A stretch of 35,602 nucleotides of DNA from Deltaproteobacteria bacterium (GCA_003235365.1 QJWJ01000244.1:1-35602), one strand, 5' to 3'; positions 16,220 to 27,266 are shown, counted from the stretch's first letter. Translations and numbers: made by a program. The notes: generated by a model not told the origin, from the letters alone.

Positions 16220-17842
16220 TCAGCCGCGCAGGCCCGGGGCTTCGTGTCCGCTCTGGGCGACGTACTCGTCGTAACCACCAGGGTACACGCGACAGCCCGC
16301 TTCGGTCAGTTCGAGCACACGCGTGGACAGGGCGCTGAGGAAGCTACGATCGTGGGAGACGAAGAGCAGCGTGCCTTCGAAATTCGACAACGCGCGCACG
16401 AGCATTTCCTTGGTCTCGATGTCCAAGTGGTTCGTCGGCTCGTCGAGCACCAAGAGATTGGGCGGATCGAACAACATCAAGGCCAGCACCAAGCGTGCCT
16501 TTTCGCCCCCGGATAGAACGGCGCAGCTCTTTTCGACACTGTCGCCCGAGAAGCCGAAAGCGCCCGCCAGAGTGCGCAGGACACCCAGGTTCGACAACGG
16601 GAACGCCGCCTGCAGCGCCTGCAGGACGGTCTGATTCGCATCCAGAACCTCCATCGCGTGTTGAGCGAAGTAGCCGAGCTTGACGCTTGCTCCGATCTTC
16701 ACTTCCCCTTGGTCGGGTTCGCTCACTCCTGCGACCAACTTGAGCAGCGTGCTCTTTCCGGCGCCGTTTACGCCCATCACGCACCAGCGTTCACCGCGCC
16801 GCACCAGCAGATCGAGGCCGTCGTAAATGACCTTCTTGCCGTAGGCCTTGTGCACGTCGCTCAACTGAACGACATCGTCGCCCGAACGCGGTGGAGCGCG
16901 GAAGTCGAAGTCGATCACCTTACGCGTGCGGGGCGGCTCGATCTTCTCGATCTTCTCGACCTTTTTGACGCGCGACTGAACCTGGGCGGCGTGGCTGGCA
17001 CGCGCTTTGAACCGGTCGATGAACGCCTGCTCTTTTGCGAGCATGGCTTGCTGACGCGCAAACTGAGCGGCTTGCTGTTCCTGGCGCAGGCGGTACTGCT
17101 CACGATAAAAATCGTAGTTGCCCGAGTAGCTGTTCATCTCCCCGCCGTCGATGTCGACGATGCGCGTCGCAATTCGATTGAGAAAGGCCTTGTCGTGCGA
17201 GGTGATGACGAGACCGCCGTCGAAAGCTTTGAGGAACCCCTCGAGCCAGATGATCGACTCGATGTCCAAGTGGTTCGTCGGTTCGTCGAGCAGCAAGACG
17301 TCCGGCTTGCCGAGTAGTACTCGGGCGAGCGCGACACGCATCTTCCAACCGCCCGACAGTTTGCCGACGTCTCCCTGTACCACGTCGGGCTCGAAGCCTA
17401 ATCCGGCCAGGACCTCCTCGGCCCGAGCGTCCAGCGCATAGCCCCCCAACTCGTCAAAACGCGCTTGCACTGCGCCGAACCGCTCGACGAGCTCCTCGAG
17501 TTGGTCGAATTTGTCGGGATCGGCCATGTCGGCCTCCAACTTGGCCAGTTCGCTACGCAACCGAGCAGCTTCACCGGCGCCGGTGAGGGCAGCCTCCAGC
17601 ACGCTCTGCCCGGTCATTTCCCCGACGTTCTGATCGAAGTAACCGACGACGGTGCCGCGCTCGACGTTGACTTGGCCTGCGTCGGGCTGCTCCTGACCCA
17701 CCATCAAGCGAAACACGGTGGACTTGCCGGCACCATTCGGGCCAACCAAGCCCACCCGATCGCCCTTGTAGACGCCAAGCGAGGCATCGACGAAGAGGAT
17801 TTGACTACCATGTCGCTTGGAGACGGAATCGAGCTGAATCAC
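16220..17842 (-). CDS. ABC-F family ATPase (translation factor or ribosome protection)
   Basis: GTG 17842 gives a 540-residue protein beginning VIQLDSVSKRHG, where family members start; the frame is open from 17908. There are two nucleotide-binding domains and no membrane segment. Domain 1 has Walker A GPNGAGKS (34-41), signature LSGGWKMRVALAR and LLLDEPTNHLDIESI. A charged linker with a coiled stretch (YREQYRLRQEQQAAQFARQQ and beyond) links to domain 2 with GVNGAGKST, LSGGEKARLVLAL and LVLDEPTNHLDIET. ABC-F proteins bind the ribosomal E site; some are housekeeping factors and some confer antibiotic resistance. This sequence alone does not decide which. A TAGAAT hexamer at 17911-17916 is a good -10 and predicts a leader of about 60 nt. 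Confidence 0.92.
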   Translation of the reverse strand: MIQLDSVSKRHGSQILFVDASLGVYKGDRVGLVGPNGAGKSTVFRLMVGQEQPDAGQVNVERGTVVGYFDQNVGEMTGQSVLEAALTGAGEAARLRSELAKLEADMADPDKFDQLEELVERFGAVQARFDELGGYALDARAEEVLAGLGFEPDVVQGDVGKLSGGWKMRVALARVLLGKPDVLLLDEPTNHLDIESIIWLEGFLKAFDGGLVITSHDKAFLNRIATRIVDIDGGEMNSYSGNYDFYREQYRLRQEQQAAQFARQQAMLAKEQAFIDRFKARASHAAQVQSRVKKVEKIEKIEPPRTRKVIDFDFRAPPRSGDDVVQLSDVHKAYGKKVIYDGLDLLVRRGERWCVMGVNGAGKSTLLKLVAGVSEPDQGEVKIGASVKLGYFAQHAMEVLDANQTVLQALQAAFPLSNLGVLRTLAGAFGFSGDSVEKSCAVLSGGEKARLVLALMLFDPPNLLVLDEPTNHLDIETKEMLVRALSNFEGTLLFVSHDRSFLSALSTRVLELTEAGCRVYPGGYDEYVAQSGHEAPGLRG

Positions 17843-18204
17843 GGGAGGCGGACCCTGCCAGAAGGTCGAGACGAGCGCCAGCTCCGCGACGGCTACGCTC
17901 CGAACCACAAATTCTAGCGGAGCGAGTGCGTTCTCGCTTCCCGTCCGAACTGCCTCCCGGAGTTGGGGAAATCACCCATCGAGCCGTCATCGCGAACAGC
18001 GCGACGTGGCGCCCCGGAGCAAACTGTCTGCCTTGGCGTTTCGCACTGCAGATTTCGGCTTGCCGCTCGACCGACGGTTCTCGAATCGTTCCGAGGTGAA
18101 CTCCGTGGTGCACACATGGAACGTCCAGCCATCACACGCGCGGGCCCGCGCTTCGCGTGCGTTCGAAAGTGCTACAACGCTCCAGTGTCCGCCGAGGCGA
18201 ATCA
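17843..18204. other. Divergent intergenic region with a TAGAAT -10 on the minus strand
   Basis: About 360 nt separate the divergent ABC-F and GH27-like genes. TAGAAT at 17911-17916 (minus) is the best promoter element here. On the plus side GAGG at about 18194-18197 with 7 nt to GTG 18205 marks the GH27-like start; TACAAC around 18173-18178 is a weak -10. No gene or stable RNA is seen. Confidence 0.45.
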
Positions 18205-19989
18205 GTGAACTTCGGTAGCCAACCACCGTGCGGACCTCGAGCGCATCACGCCTGGTCGACCACACCACCGATGGGCTGGCAGAGCGATGATTGTGTCAGT
18301 GGCTGCGTCACGGAGGCGCGCTTCCGTGACAACGCCCAATACGTGGCCGAACACCTCGCGCCGCTGGGTTACAAGTACGTCATCGTCGGGCCCAATTGGT
18401 CCGCACCAGCGAACCAACAGGCGAGCATCGAGCTTGCGCACGAAGTCGACCAGTGGGGCAGAGCCGTCCCCGCAGAGTCCAGGTTCCCATCGGCCAAGGG
18501 TGGCGCCGGGTTCGGCCCCCTCGCGCGTCACGTTCACGGTCTCGGCCTGAGCTTCGGGATTCACCTCTCACGTGGCATCCCGCGAACCGCAGTTCAACGA
18601 CAATTGCCCGTCAAGGGCACTGACGTCGACGCCGCACACATCGCAAACCGAGATTCCCCCGAAGCCGAGTGGACCCAGACCATCGGTGTCGACAGCCGCA
18701 AACGCGGCGCGCAAGCGTACTACGACTCGGTCTTCGAACTTCTCGCCTCTTGGGAAGTGGACTACGTCGACGTAGGCGACATCAGTGGTGACCCGCGGCA
18801 CGCCAGCGAACTCGAAGCCATTCGAGAGGCGATCGACAAGGCAGGTCGTACGATGGTGCTCGGCATCTCCGGAGGCGTGACGCCGATCGAGGCGGCGTCG
18901 TACGTTGCTGCCCGGACGAACCTCTGGCAAATCGGCGATGGTATCTGGGACGACTGGAATGCCGTCCGCGACCAACTGGAACAGCTGCGTGTCTGGTCGG
19001 CGAGGAGCGAGTCGAGTTGGCCCCACCCTGGTCCCCTTCCCTTGGGACGTGTGGACGGTGGAACCCGCCGCTGTCTGCTCGACCCAACCGAGCAACGCGC
19101 ACTGGTTTCGCTGTGGAGCACGAGCCGCTCGCCACTCATCGTCGGCGGTGAGATCTGCGCGCTGCAATCCGCCGAACGCGCACTGCTGACCAATCCCGAG
19201 ATCCTCGCGATCGCAGCGACGGCACACGACAGCCGCGTGCTGTTCGAAAAGAACGGATTGGTTGCGTGGGTGGCAGACATCCCTGACTCCACGGACAAGT
19301 ACGTGACGCTCATCAATGCCCGCGATCGCCGTCCGCGGACCCCCGAGACGGAACTGTACTCCGGTACACTCGCTGGCACATCGAGTCACTCGCGGCACGC
19401 GCTCGCGATGTTGGAAGTGGAGGTCACCCTCCCTGCAATCGATACGTTGATTCTCGACGTCGATTGCCGCGACACCGCCGGCGGCAGATGCACACCGCTA
19501 GCCGTCTGGGGTGAACCGCGACTGCTACTCGATGACGGCACGGAACAGCCGCTGACCGCGCTTACGGCTCTCCGCTCTTGCGCGCGCCGAGGTAGCGTCC
19601 AAATGAAGGACGGCGCGAGTGACACAGGCCACTGCCTTCGCGTGGCCGGTGACGACCTGAGCGATGGGATCGTTGCGCACGCGCCATTCTCGATCGAGTT
19701 TCGACTGCCCCCGGGGGTGCGAGGGTTCTCCGCGATCTGTGGTCGACAGGACGATACGCGCCACCCAGCAGGGCAGCTCCAATTCCGTCTGCACGCGTTC
19801 ACCAGCGATAGCGGTAGCCAAACCTCGGGTCTTCCCATAACCATCACCAAAGAACAGCTGGGGCTCGACGGCCCGTTGTGGGTTCGCGACCTGTGGCACA
19901 GAGAAGAGCTCGGAGTCTTTCCAGGTGAGTTCACCCCCAACATCCCCTGGCATGGCGCAGGGGTCTACCGGGTCTCGGACGGTGGTTGA
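18205..19989 (+). CDS. GH27 (alpha-galactosidase-like) protein with altered catalytic residues
   Basis: The 594-residue product starts at GTG 18205, chosen because GAGG lies 7 nt upstream and PPMGW begins soon after. The layout is GH27: a barrel at about 20-380 (PPMGWQSDDC, GFGPLARHVHGLGLSFGIHL, GAQAYYDSVFELLASW, STSRSPLIVGGEI), an NPCBM-like carbohydrate-binding stretch at about 430-540 (GIVAHAPFSIEFRLPPGVRG), and the end of the C-terminal sandwich (WVRDLWHREELG, IPWHGAGVYRV). Against human GLA the nucleophile D170 is G191, the acid/base D231 is G246, D92/D93 are G62/P63, K168 is D189, R227 is Q242 and D266 is G276. The frame is intact, so this looks like a pseudoenzyme that may bind sugar without cleaving it. 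No signal peptide is seen. An AraC regulator follows on the same strand. Confidence 0.85.
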   Translation: MNFGSQPPCGPRAHHAWSTTPPMGWQSDDCVSGCVTEARFRDNAQYVAEHLAPLGYKYVIVGPNWSAPANQQASIELAHEVDQWGRAVPAESRFPSAKGGAGFGPLARHVHGLGLSFGIHLSRGIPRTAVQRQLPVKGTDVDAAHIANRDSPEAEWTQTIGVDSRKRGAQAYYDSVFELLASWEVDYVDVGDISGDPRHASELEAIREAIDKAGRTMVLGISGGVTPIEAASYVAARTNLWQIGDGIWDDWNAVRDQLEQLRVWSARSESSWPHPGPLPLGRVDGGTRRCLLDPTEQRALVSLWSTSRSPLIVGGEICALQSAERALLTNPEILAIAATAHDSRVLFEKNGLVAWVADIPDSTDKYVTLINARDRRPRTPETELYSGTLAGTSSHSRHALAMLEVEVTLPAIDTLILDVDCRDTAGGRCTPLAVWGEPRLLLDDGTEQPLTALTALRSCARRGSVQMKDGASDTGHCLRVAGDDLSDGIVAHAPFSIEFRLPPGVRGFSAICGRQDDTRHPAGQLQFRLHAFTSDSGSQTSGLPITITKEQLGLDGPLWVRDLWHREELGVFPGEFTPNIPWHGAGVYRVSDGG

Positions 19990-20163
19990 AGGTTGAGCGC
20001 GGCGCGACCCGTTCATTCGCGGCTTCCTTCGTCGAAGCCCCGCTTTGGGTACGAGTCGGCGCCCATTGGTGACGCCCCGTCACGGGTGAAGTGAGGAGCG
20101 GGACCTACTGCATCCTACCTGTGCATGAGATGCTCATCGCACGAACACCACGCCGAGATTGCA

Positions 20164-20169
20164 GGGAGG
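20164..20169 (+). promoter_or_regulatory. Shine-Dalgarno deciding the AraC start
   Basis: GGGAGG ends 6 nt before GTG 20176, an ideal spacing. The ATG at 20170 directly abuts the motif and ATG 20125 has none, so GTG 20176 is the most likely start. Confidence 0.7.
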
Positions 20170-20175
20170 ATGATC

Positions 20176-21015
20176 GTGCAAGACACTGTAAAAACTGAAC
20201 AAACTGTGACCTTCTTCCGTCGGGCCGAGGTCGCCGGAGCCGAAGTCCGCCACGTTTCGAACGCCACCGCCGAATGGCATGGCTACGCAGTCGGTTTCGA
20301 ATTCCTGCTGCCCACGACCTGGACGGGAGACGTCTGGCATCGGCGGCGGGTGGATTCGTTGGCCCCAGGTCAGCTCCTCAGCGCGCACCCCCAAGAGGTC
20401 TTCGTCGCTCAGCGCGTCCGCGTCGCCGGTGCGATGTCGGCTCTTTCCATGGACCCCGCCTTGGTGGACCAGTACCTCGATGGCCACGGACTGCGCTCCG
20501 AAAACCTGAATCTGAACCCGCTGACGCACATCTCCGCGAGGCTTCACAACGCCCTCGTGGACGTGTTTCGCGCCGTGCAGCCTGGCCCCACGGCACTCGA
20601 GATCCAAACTCGTCTCTGTTACTTCATACACGCCGCCGTTGCGGAGCTGGGCGACGCGCCCTCCCCCTCTTCCAACATGAGTGCTTGGGGTGCGCGAGCC
20701 GCAGAGCGCGTGCGCGAAGTGCTGCACTACGACGCGTCGGCGAGTATCGACCTGAGCACCTTGGCCCAACAGGCGGGCATGAGTCGCTTTCAGACGTTGC
20801 GCGCTTTCAAACGCCGCTATGGCTTGCCACCGCACACGTATCAACTGCGGGTCCGCCTTGGTCTCGCCCAGAAATCGCTCCGAGAAGGGCAATCGCCCGC
20901 CCGGGTGGCGGCAGAACAGGGTTTCGTCGACCAAAGCCACATGACGCGACACTTCAAGCGTTTGCTAGGCGTGACGCCGGGTCAATATGCCCGCGCGGTG
21001 GCTGGCGCACATTGA
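20176..21015 (+). CDS. AraC-family transcriptional regulator
   Basis: This 279-residue protein has the two-domain AraC layout. The N-terminal cupin-like effector domain (about 1-160) holds VTFFRRAEVAGAEVRHVSN, LLPTTWTGDVWHRRRVDSLA, PGQLLSAHPQEV and LSMDPALVDQYL. The C-terminal DNA-binding domain (about 175-279) has the two helix-turn-helix units, LSTLAQQAGMSRFQTLRAFK and SPARVAAEQGFVDQSHMTRH, followed by FKRLLGVTPGQYAR. The effector is unknown. It could regulate the GH27-like gene 186 nt upstream on the same strand or the LysR gene. It converges with the LysR gene with 20 nt between stops. The 186-nt gap contains a 14-nt sequence also found at 34943-34956. Confidence 0.92.
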   Translation: MQDTVKTEQTVTFFRRAEVAGAEVRHVSNATAEWHGYAVGFEFLLPTTWTGDVWHRRRVDSLAPGQLLSAHPQEVFVAQRVRVAGAMSALSMDPALVDQYLDGHGLRSENLNLNPLTHISARLHNALVDVFRAVQPGPTALEIQTRLCYFIHAAVAELGDAPSPSSNMSAWGARAAERVREVLHYDASASIDLSTLAQQAGMSRFQTLRAFKRRYGLPPHTYQLRVRLGLAQKSLREGQSPARVAAEQGFVDQSHMTRHFKRLLGVTPGQYARAVAGAH

Positions 21016-21035
21016 TCGCTTCCCGGTCGCAACTC

Positions 21036-21971
21036 TCAGAAACCTGGGACTTTGCCGACGAGGGCGCGGTCCCAGGCGGGTGGGTCGTTGAGATTCTCCG
21101 CGAGAAAGTCGACAGCGGCTCGCACCTTCGTGGAGAGCTGGCGCGCGGACGGGAAGACGGCGAAAACCGCGGTTGGCTCGAACTGCCATTGTTTACAGAC
21201 CCGCACGAGCTCCCCCGACAACAGCGCTGGACCCACAGACAACGTCGCGCCCATCGTGACCCCGAGGCCGCGTTTTGCCGCCGTCGTGAGCGCCTCGACG
21301 TTGTTCGAGGCCACCCGTCCCGACACGTTCACGGCGCACACTTCATCGTCGGGTCCGCGAAGCTTCCACTCACGAGGTCGGGTGAAACCCGTGAAGAGCA
21401 CGCAATCGTGGTTGGCCAACTCACTCGGATGGGTCGGCTCACCACGCCGTTCGATGTAGCTCGGCGAAGCCACGAGCACTCGTTGGTTGGCACACAAGCG
21501 TCGCGCGATGAGGCGAGAGTCGGACAGCGCGCCGATCCGTATCGCGAGGTCCATCCCTTCGTCGATGAGATCCACGAAGCGATCCATGAAGGTCACGTCG
21601 ACCGTCAGCTCCGAATGAAGCTCGAGCAGTTGATCGAGCATGGGCGCGATGTACAACTGCCCAAACACGACGGGTACGCTGACCCGCAGATTGCCGCGGG
21701 GAACGATCGATGTCCGCTGAACCTCAGCCTCCGCTTCGGCTAGGTCGCTGAGGATTTGTAACGTCCGAGCGTGAAACGCGGCCCCAGCCTCGGTCAGAGC
21801 CAACTTGCGAGTGGTGCGCTGCATCAAACGCACGCCGAGACGCTCTTCCAGTCGGGAAATGATCCGACTGACACCGGAAGGACTCAGACCGAGTTCTTCA
21901 GCCGCCTTTGCATAACTCGCGTGCTTCACGACGCAGTGAAGCACTTGGAGTTCCAAAGTTTCGGTGAGCAT
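21036..21971 (-). CDS. LysR-family transcriptional regulator
   Basis: The 311-residue product starts at ATG 21971, matching the usual LysR opening MLTETLELQVLHCVVKHASY. The N-terminal winged helix has AKAAEELGLSPSGVSRIISR and LEERLGVRLMQRTTRKLALT. The rest (about 90-305) is the periplasmic-binding-protein-like effector domain, with LRVSVPVVFGQLYIAPML, DEGMDLAIRIGALSDSRLIA and GLGVTMGATLSVGPALLSGE. No divergent target gene lies upstream: the next gene beyond it is the same-strand OMP gene, whose stop is about 110 nt away. The regulon cannot be inferred. The frame can be extended to 22037 but those residues do not match the family. Confidence 0.93.
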   Translation of the reverse strand: MLTETLELQVLHCVVKHASYAKAAEELGLSPSGVSRIISRLEERLGVRLMQRTTRKLALTEAGAAFHARTLQILSDLAEAEAEVQRTSIVPRGNLRVSVPVVFGQLYIAPMLDQLLELHSELTVDVTFMDRFVDLIDEGMDLAIRIGALSDSRLIARRLCANQRVLVASPSYIERRGEPTHPSELANHDCVLFTGFTRPREWKLRGPDDEVCAVNVSGRVASNNVEALTTAAKRGLGVTMGATLSVGPALLSGELVRVCKQWQFEPTAVFAVFPSARQLSTKVRAAVDFLAENLNDPPAWDRALVGKVPGF

Positions 21972-22081
21972 GTCGAAACGTCCGGGGGCCGTCCACCAGT
22001 AGCGTAGTGCCGTCACGGCGGCAACCACTTGAGACAATACGCACCGAACGCAGAATGTCTGCCAGACCTACGCTGATACAA

Positions 22082-22732
22082 TCACAGTAGGAATGACAGC
22101 CCGAATGATGCCGCGAAAGGAGCTCCCACGCGCAGCGTCAGTGCCATCCCGTCGGTGAAATGATACCGGCCCCCAGCGTAGACGGTGAAGTTGTCCCAGA
22201 AGAACCGCAGGTCTTGGTGGTCAAAGTCGTCATCGTCATCGCGAAACACGAACGCAGTCCCAGGTTCCGCGAAAACCGACCACTTCTCGTGCACCCAGAA
22301 GTTCCACTGCATCACGATGGGAACCACAACTTCCTGATTGGGTGTATGGCAATACGCATTGCGACCGCCGCCGTGGCAATGTTCGGGCCCGAAGACCATC
22401 CAGTCGGTGCCGAACCCGATGCCAACCGAATCGTTCACCTTCGGAATGAACCCCTTGTCGACGATGACGAACGTCCCGCGAAACCCGGGCCCAAACCCCG
22501 CATCGTGATTTCTCCTAGGATCGCGAAAGCCCATGTGAGGCTCCGCCTCGAACACGTACTTCGGGTGTTGTCCCTCACGTTTGATGATGGACTGCGCGCC
22601 AGCAGGCGCAGCTACCGCCCAGACGGCACCAAGCGCCAGAGCTCCCAGCGCGACACGGATCACCTCGCTCCGCCGCGTCGCTACCCGGTGCGTCGGCTGT
22701 CCCCTCAACTCGCCCTTCATCGTGCTGTGCAT
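22082..22732 (-). CDS. Putative outer-membrane beta-barrel protein
   Basis: The predicted 216-residue protein has a signal peptide with the hydrophobic core VALGALALGAVWAVAAPAG and a likely cleavage near AGAQS. The mature part alternates hydrophobic and polar residues in barrel-like strands and is rich in aromatics and Gly: HDAGFGPGFRGTFVIVDKGF, GIGFGTDWMVFG, VMQWNFWVHEKWSVFAEPG, FTVYAGGRYHF and a last strand, VGAPFAASFGLSFLL. A loop contains CHGGGRNAYC, probably a disulfide-closed turn. Its ligand or job is not evident. ATG 22732 is the first Met of a proper signal peptide. It is followed on the same strand by the LysR gene, 110 nt away. Confidence 0.75.
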   Translation of the reverse strand: MHSTMKGELRGQPTHRVATRRSEVIRVALGALALGAVWAVAAPAGAQSIIKREGQHPKYVFEAEPHMGFRDPRRNHDAGFGPGFRGTFVIVDKGFIPKVNDSVGIGFGTDWMVFGPEHCHGGGRNAYCHTPNQEVVVPIVMQWNFWVHEKWSVFAEPGTAFVFRDDDDDFDHQDLRFFWDNFTVYAGGRYHFTDGMALTLRVGAPFAASFGLSFLL

Positions 22733-23023
22733 GGCGCAGTGATCTAGTGCGGGAATTGTTCCACCGCAACAGCAAGCGGTGACGTGGCGCCACGGGAATG
22801 CACCGCCGAACCGGCGCGACGGGCCGTTTTTTTGCTCTCACTGCCTGAAGTCAACGCCGCCAAACGGGCATCGACGCATCCGAGTGTACGTTTGGATACT
22901 CGAATCCACTCGAACCGTGGGTTCCTCGAATGATGGCGCACGCCCCGAGCCGGTGAAGGCCGCAGCCCTTGCGCGAAATGTCTCATTTCGTTCCAGGAAA
23001 ATTCTCGATGCTGCGTCCCGATG
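22733..23023. other. Intergenic region between OMP start and kinase stop
   Basis: Both flanking genes run on the minus strand. The stretch holds a weak hairpin with a T7 tract on the plus strand (separate entry) and no convincing gene. TAGATC lies about 8 nt upstream of the OMP ATG and could be a degenerate -10. Confidence 0.4.
22812..22833 (+). terminator. Weak intrinsic-terminator-like stem with T7
   Basis: CGGC (22812-22815) pairs with GCCG (22823-22826) around a 7-nt loop and is followed directly by seven T residues. A second 5-bp stem, CGCCG/CGGCG, overlaps upstream. The orientation is plus, although both flanking genes are on the minus strand, so it would only stop antisense transcripts. 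Confidence 0.3.
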
Positions 23024-25144
<2,121 letters not shown>

Positions 25145-25150
25145 CGCCTC

Positions 25151-25156
25151 AGGCTA
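25151..25156 (-). promoter_or_regulatory. Candidate -10 box (TAGCCT) for the large kinase gene
   Basis: On the minus strand TAGCCT is followed by 6 nt (GAGGCG) and then ATG 25144. The spacing matches other candidate leaderless starts, but GAGG 2 nt from the ATG could instead be a poorly spaced ribosome-binding site. Confidence 0.3.
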
Positions 25157-25325
25157 GATCAGGGCCCACTTCACGGCAACGACGAGCCGAATGTACGCCG
25201 GAGTCGCCGATCTCGGTGCTCCGAAGTACACGCCCACAGCGGGCCGAAAACCTACACGCGGAGCCGCCCTCCGCCTCGGAGAGCGGGACGACGCGACGCG
25301 CCGGGGCCCGCGTCGCATCGGAGGA

Positions 25326-27266
25326 TCAGCGGACGGTGAGCTGACGGCAGCCGACGCAGGAGCCGCTGCCGTTCGGACCGACGTCGCAATGTTCCGTGCC
25401 ATTGACGATTCCGTCACCACAGAATTCGCCCAACACGCAGCCGGGCGCACACTCGCCGTAGCCACCGTCGTTGACGCCGTCGTCACACTCCTCGCCGAAA
25501 CTGACGATGCCATCGCCGCAGAACGCCGAACAGTCGCTCGGCGTGGACTCGAACCCAGACAGCGTCAGGCGAAAGGACGAGCCCTCCATGCGGCGCTCGG
25601 CCTGGAACACGGTGATGTTGTACACGCCGCCTTCGACGAGGCCGAACTTGGCCGCCGACCGCTGATCGATCGTGACCGAACCGTTCTCGGGAACGTGGAT
25701 ACCACCCAGGTCGACCGCCAGGACGCCGTTGACGAACACCCAAACGTCGTCGTCGCCCGTGAAGTCGAGCGTCGCGCTGGTAGTCGCGTCGAACTTGAAC
25801 CAGGTTTGCACTTCACTGGTGAAGTAGAAATTGTGATCGGGTGCGCTACCGAACACGTCCTCTTCCCACGGCCACGCCGTGTAGCCGTACTCGGCCGGAA
25901 CCTTCGCCGCACCTTCGTCGAAGGTCATACCCGTCACGTCGTCAACGGGGAAGAACAGCGGGCTGCCGTCGAACAGCACCTCGTCGCCGTCGCAGGTGTC
26001 TTCACAATCGCCGTCCAGACACCAGCTACAGGTGAAGTCGCCGTCTTCAGCCCACTCTTCGTCCTCGTAACCTTCGAACTGCTCGCCGTTCGGGCCGAAG
26101 CGGTTCACGAAGCCACCACTGCCGTTGTTGAACAGCACGATGTCTCCGGGAACGACGACGACGTTCGGCGCGTTGCGGAACCAATCGCTGAACTGAGTGA
26201 TGCCCGTGTAGGACATCTTGTCGGCACCCGTTTCGCACTTCTGCATGCCGGTCATACCGACCAGTACAGGACGACCTTCACCGTCGAGCGTGTTCTGCAC
26301 GAGGCCCGTCGTCAGCGCGTTGGCGGGAACGACCTCACCCGTGTCTTCGACGGTGCGCATGCACTCGCCCATGATCGGACCAAAGTCGGGATGAGCGGAA
26401 GAGTGGTCACGGAAGATGGCGGGAACCCGTAGCACGCACTCACCTCCGACCTCTTCACAGGGCGGAATGTTCTGAACGCAGGTGAACCCGTTTTCGATCG
26501 TGCAGGACGACGAACAGCCGTCACCATCGATCCGGTTGCCGTCGTCGCATGCTTCGCCGATCACGAGGCCATCGCCGCACTCGGACGTGCACCCGGCAGC
26601 TCCGGGTACGCAGGTCGGCTCCTTGATGCACTTGTCCGAACAACCGTCGAAGGGCAGGTTGTTGCCATCGTCGCAACTCTCGGCGCCCTCTTGAATGCCG
26701 TCGCCGCAGGTGGCCGGCTCACACACACTGGGCATGCCATTGCACTTCATGCCGATTTCGATCTTGCAGCGCTCGGAACAGCCGTCGCCCGCGAGGCGAT
26801 TGGCGTCGTCGCACTGTTCTGAAACCGCAACCACACCGTCGCCACAACGCGCGATGGGCAAGCAGGCTTGACCGGGCGCCGCACAGCTGAAACCGGACTC
26901 GACGCTCAAACAGTTGCCCGCACAGCCGTCGCCGCTGTCGAGGTTGGAGTCGTCACAGGCCTCGTCTTCCGTCAAAACGCCATCGCCGCAACCAGGTGTC
27001 GCTGGGCCCATGACGCCCGGAGTGACAACACCCGCCGAGGGGTCGTCAGCAATGATGCCACCCCCGGTTGGGTCCGTCCCGACGGGACCGACGACACCGG
27101 GCGTCGAGGGCTGCGCCCCGACACCGGGTTGTTGTACTCCCGTGCCGACGTTGACGCCGAGACCAGGTGCGCCGGCAGGCGGGGGTGGGTCCGAAGCGCC
27201 ACAGGCAGAAGCGACGGCGAAACCGAACACGAGAGCGGGATTCAGCGGATGGGCGGGGCGGCGCAT
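25326..27266 (-). CDS. DUF4215 disulfide-repeat / fibro-slime domain lipoprotein
   Basis: ATG 27266 gives 646 residues. The start is chosen because GGAG lies about 9 nt upstream and a signal peptide follows (PALVFGFAVASAC). The cysteine in ASAC suggests lipidation. A Pro/Gly/Val linker leads to four cysteine-rich DUF4215-type repeats of the form CGDG...CDDxN...GDGCSxxC, known from myxobacterial surface proteins. Next is a fibro-slime region with AIFRDHSSAHPDFG, GMTGMQKC, then DHNFYFTSEVQTWFKFDATT, DDDVWVFVNGVLAVDLGGIH and VYNITVFQAERRMEGSSFRL. Two shorter repeats (CGDGIVSFGEECDDG and CGDGIVNGTEHCD) close the protein. It is probably displayed on the surface with many disulfides, possibly for adhesion or extracellular matrix. 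No sorting tag such as MYXO-CTERM is seen. Confidence 0.9.
   Translation of the reverse strand: MRRPAHPLNPALVFGFAVASACGASDPPPPAGAPGLGVNVGTGVQQPGVGAQPSTPGVVGPVGTDPTGGGIIADDPSAGVVTPGVMGPATPGCGDGVLTEDEACDDSNLDSGDGCAGNCLSVESGFSCAAPGQACLPIARCGDGVVAVSEQCDDANRLAGDGCSERCKIEIGMKCNGMPSVCEPATCGDGIQEGAESCDDGNNLPFDGCSDKCIKEPTCVPGAAGCTSECGDGLVIGEACDDGNRIDGDGCSSSCTIENGFTCVQNIPPCEEVGGECVLRVPAIFRDHSSAHPDFGPIMGECMRTVEDTGEVVPANALTTGLVQNTLDGEGRPVLVGMTGMQKCETGADKMSYTGITQFSDWFRNAPNVVVVPGDIVLFNNGSGGFVNRFGPNGEQFEGYEDEEWAEDGDFTCSWCLDGDCEDTCDGDEVLFDGSPLFFPVDDVTGMTFDEGAAKVPAEYGYTAWPWEEDVFGSAPDHNFYFTSEVQTWFKFDATTSATLDFTGDDDVWVFVNGVLAVDLGGIHVPENGSVTIDQRSAAKFGLVEGGVYNITVFQAERRMEGSSFRLTLSGFESTPSDCSAFCGDGIVSFGEECDDGVNDGGYGECAPGCVLGEFCGDGIVNGTEHCDVGPNGSGSCVGCRQLTVR

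Noticed and set aside
19019..19055. Peptide SWPHPGPLPLG resembling translated REP-type repeats
   Set aside because: It aligns with the WNDPDMLVIG region of GH27 proteins, so it is treated as part of the barrel rather than an inserted repeat.
25191..26432. A 413-codon plus-strand frame
   Set aside because: It is antisense to the fibro-slime lipoprotein, whose domains and cysteine pattern are unmistakable.
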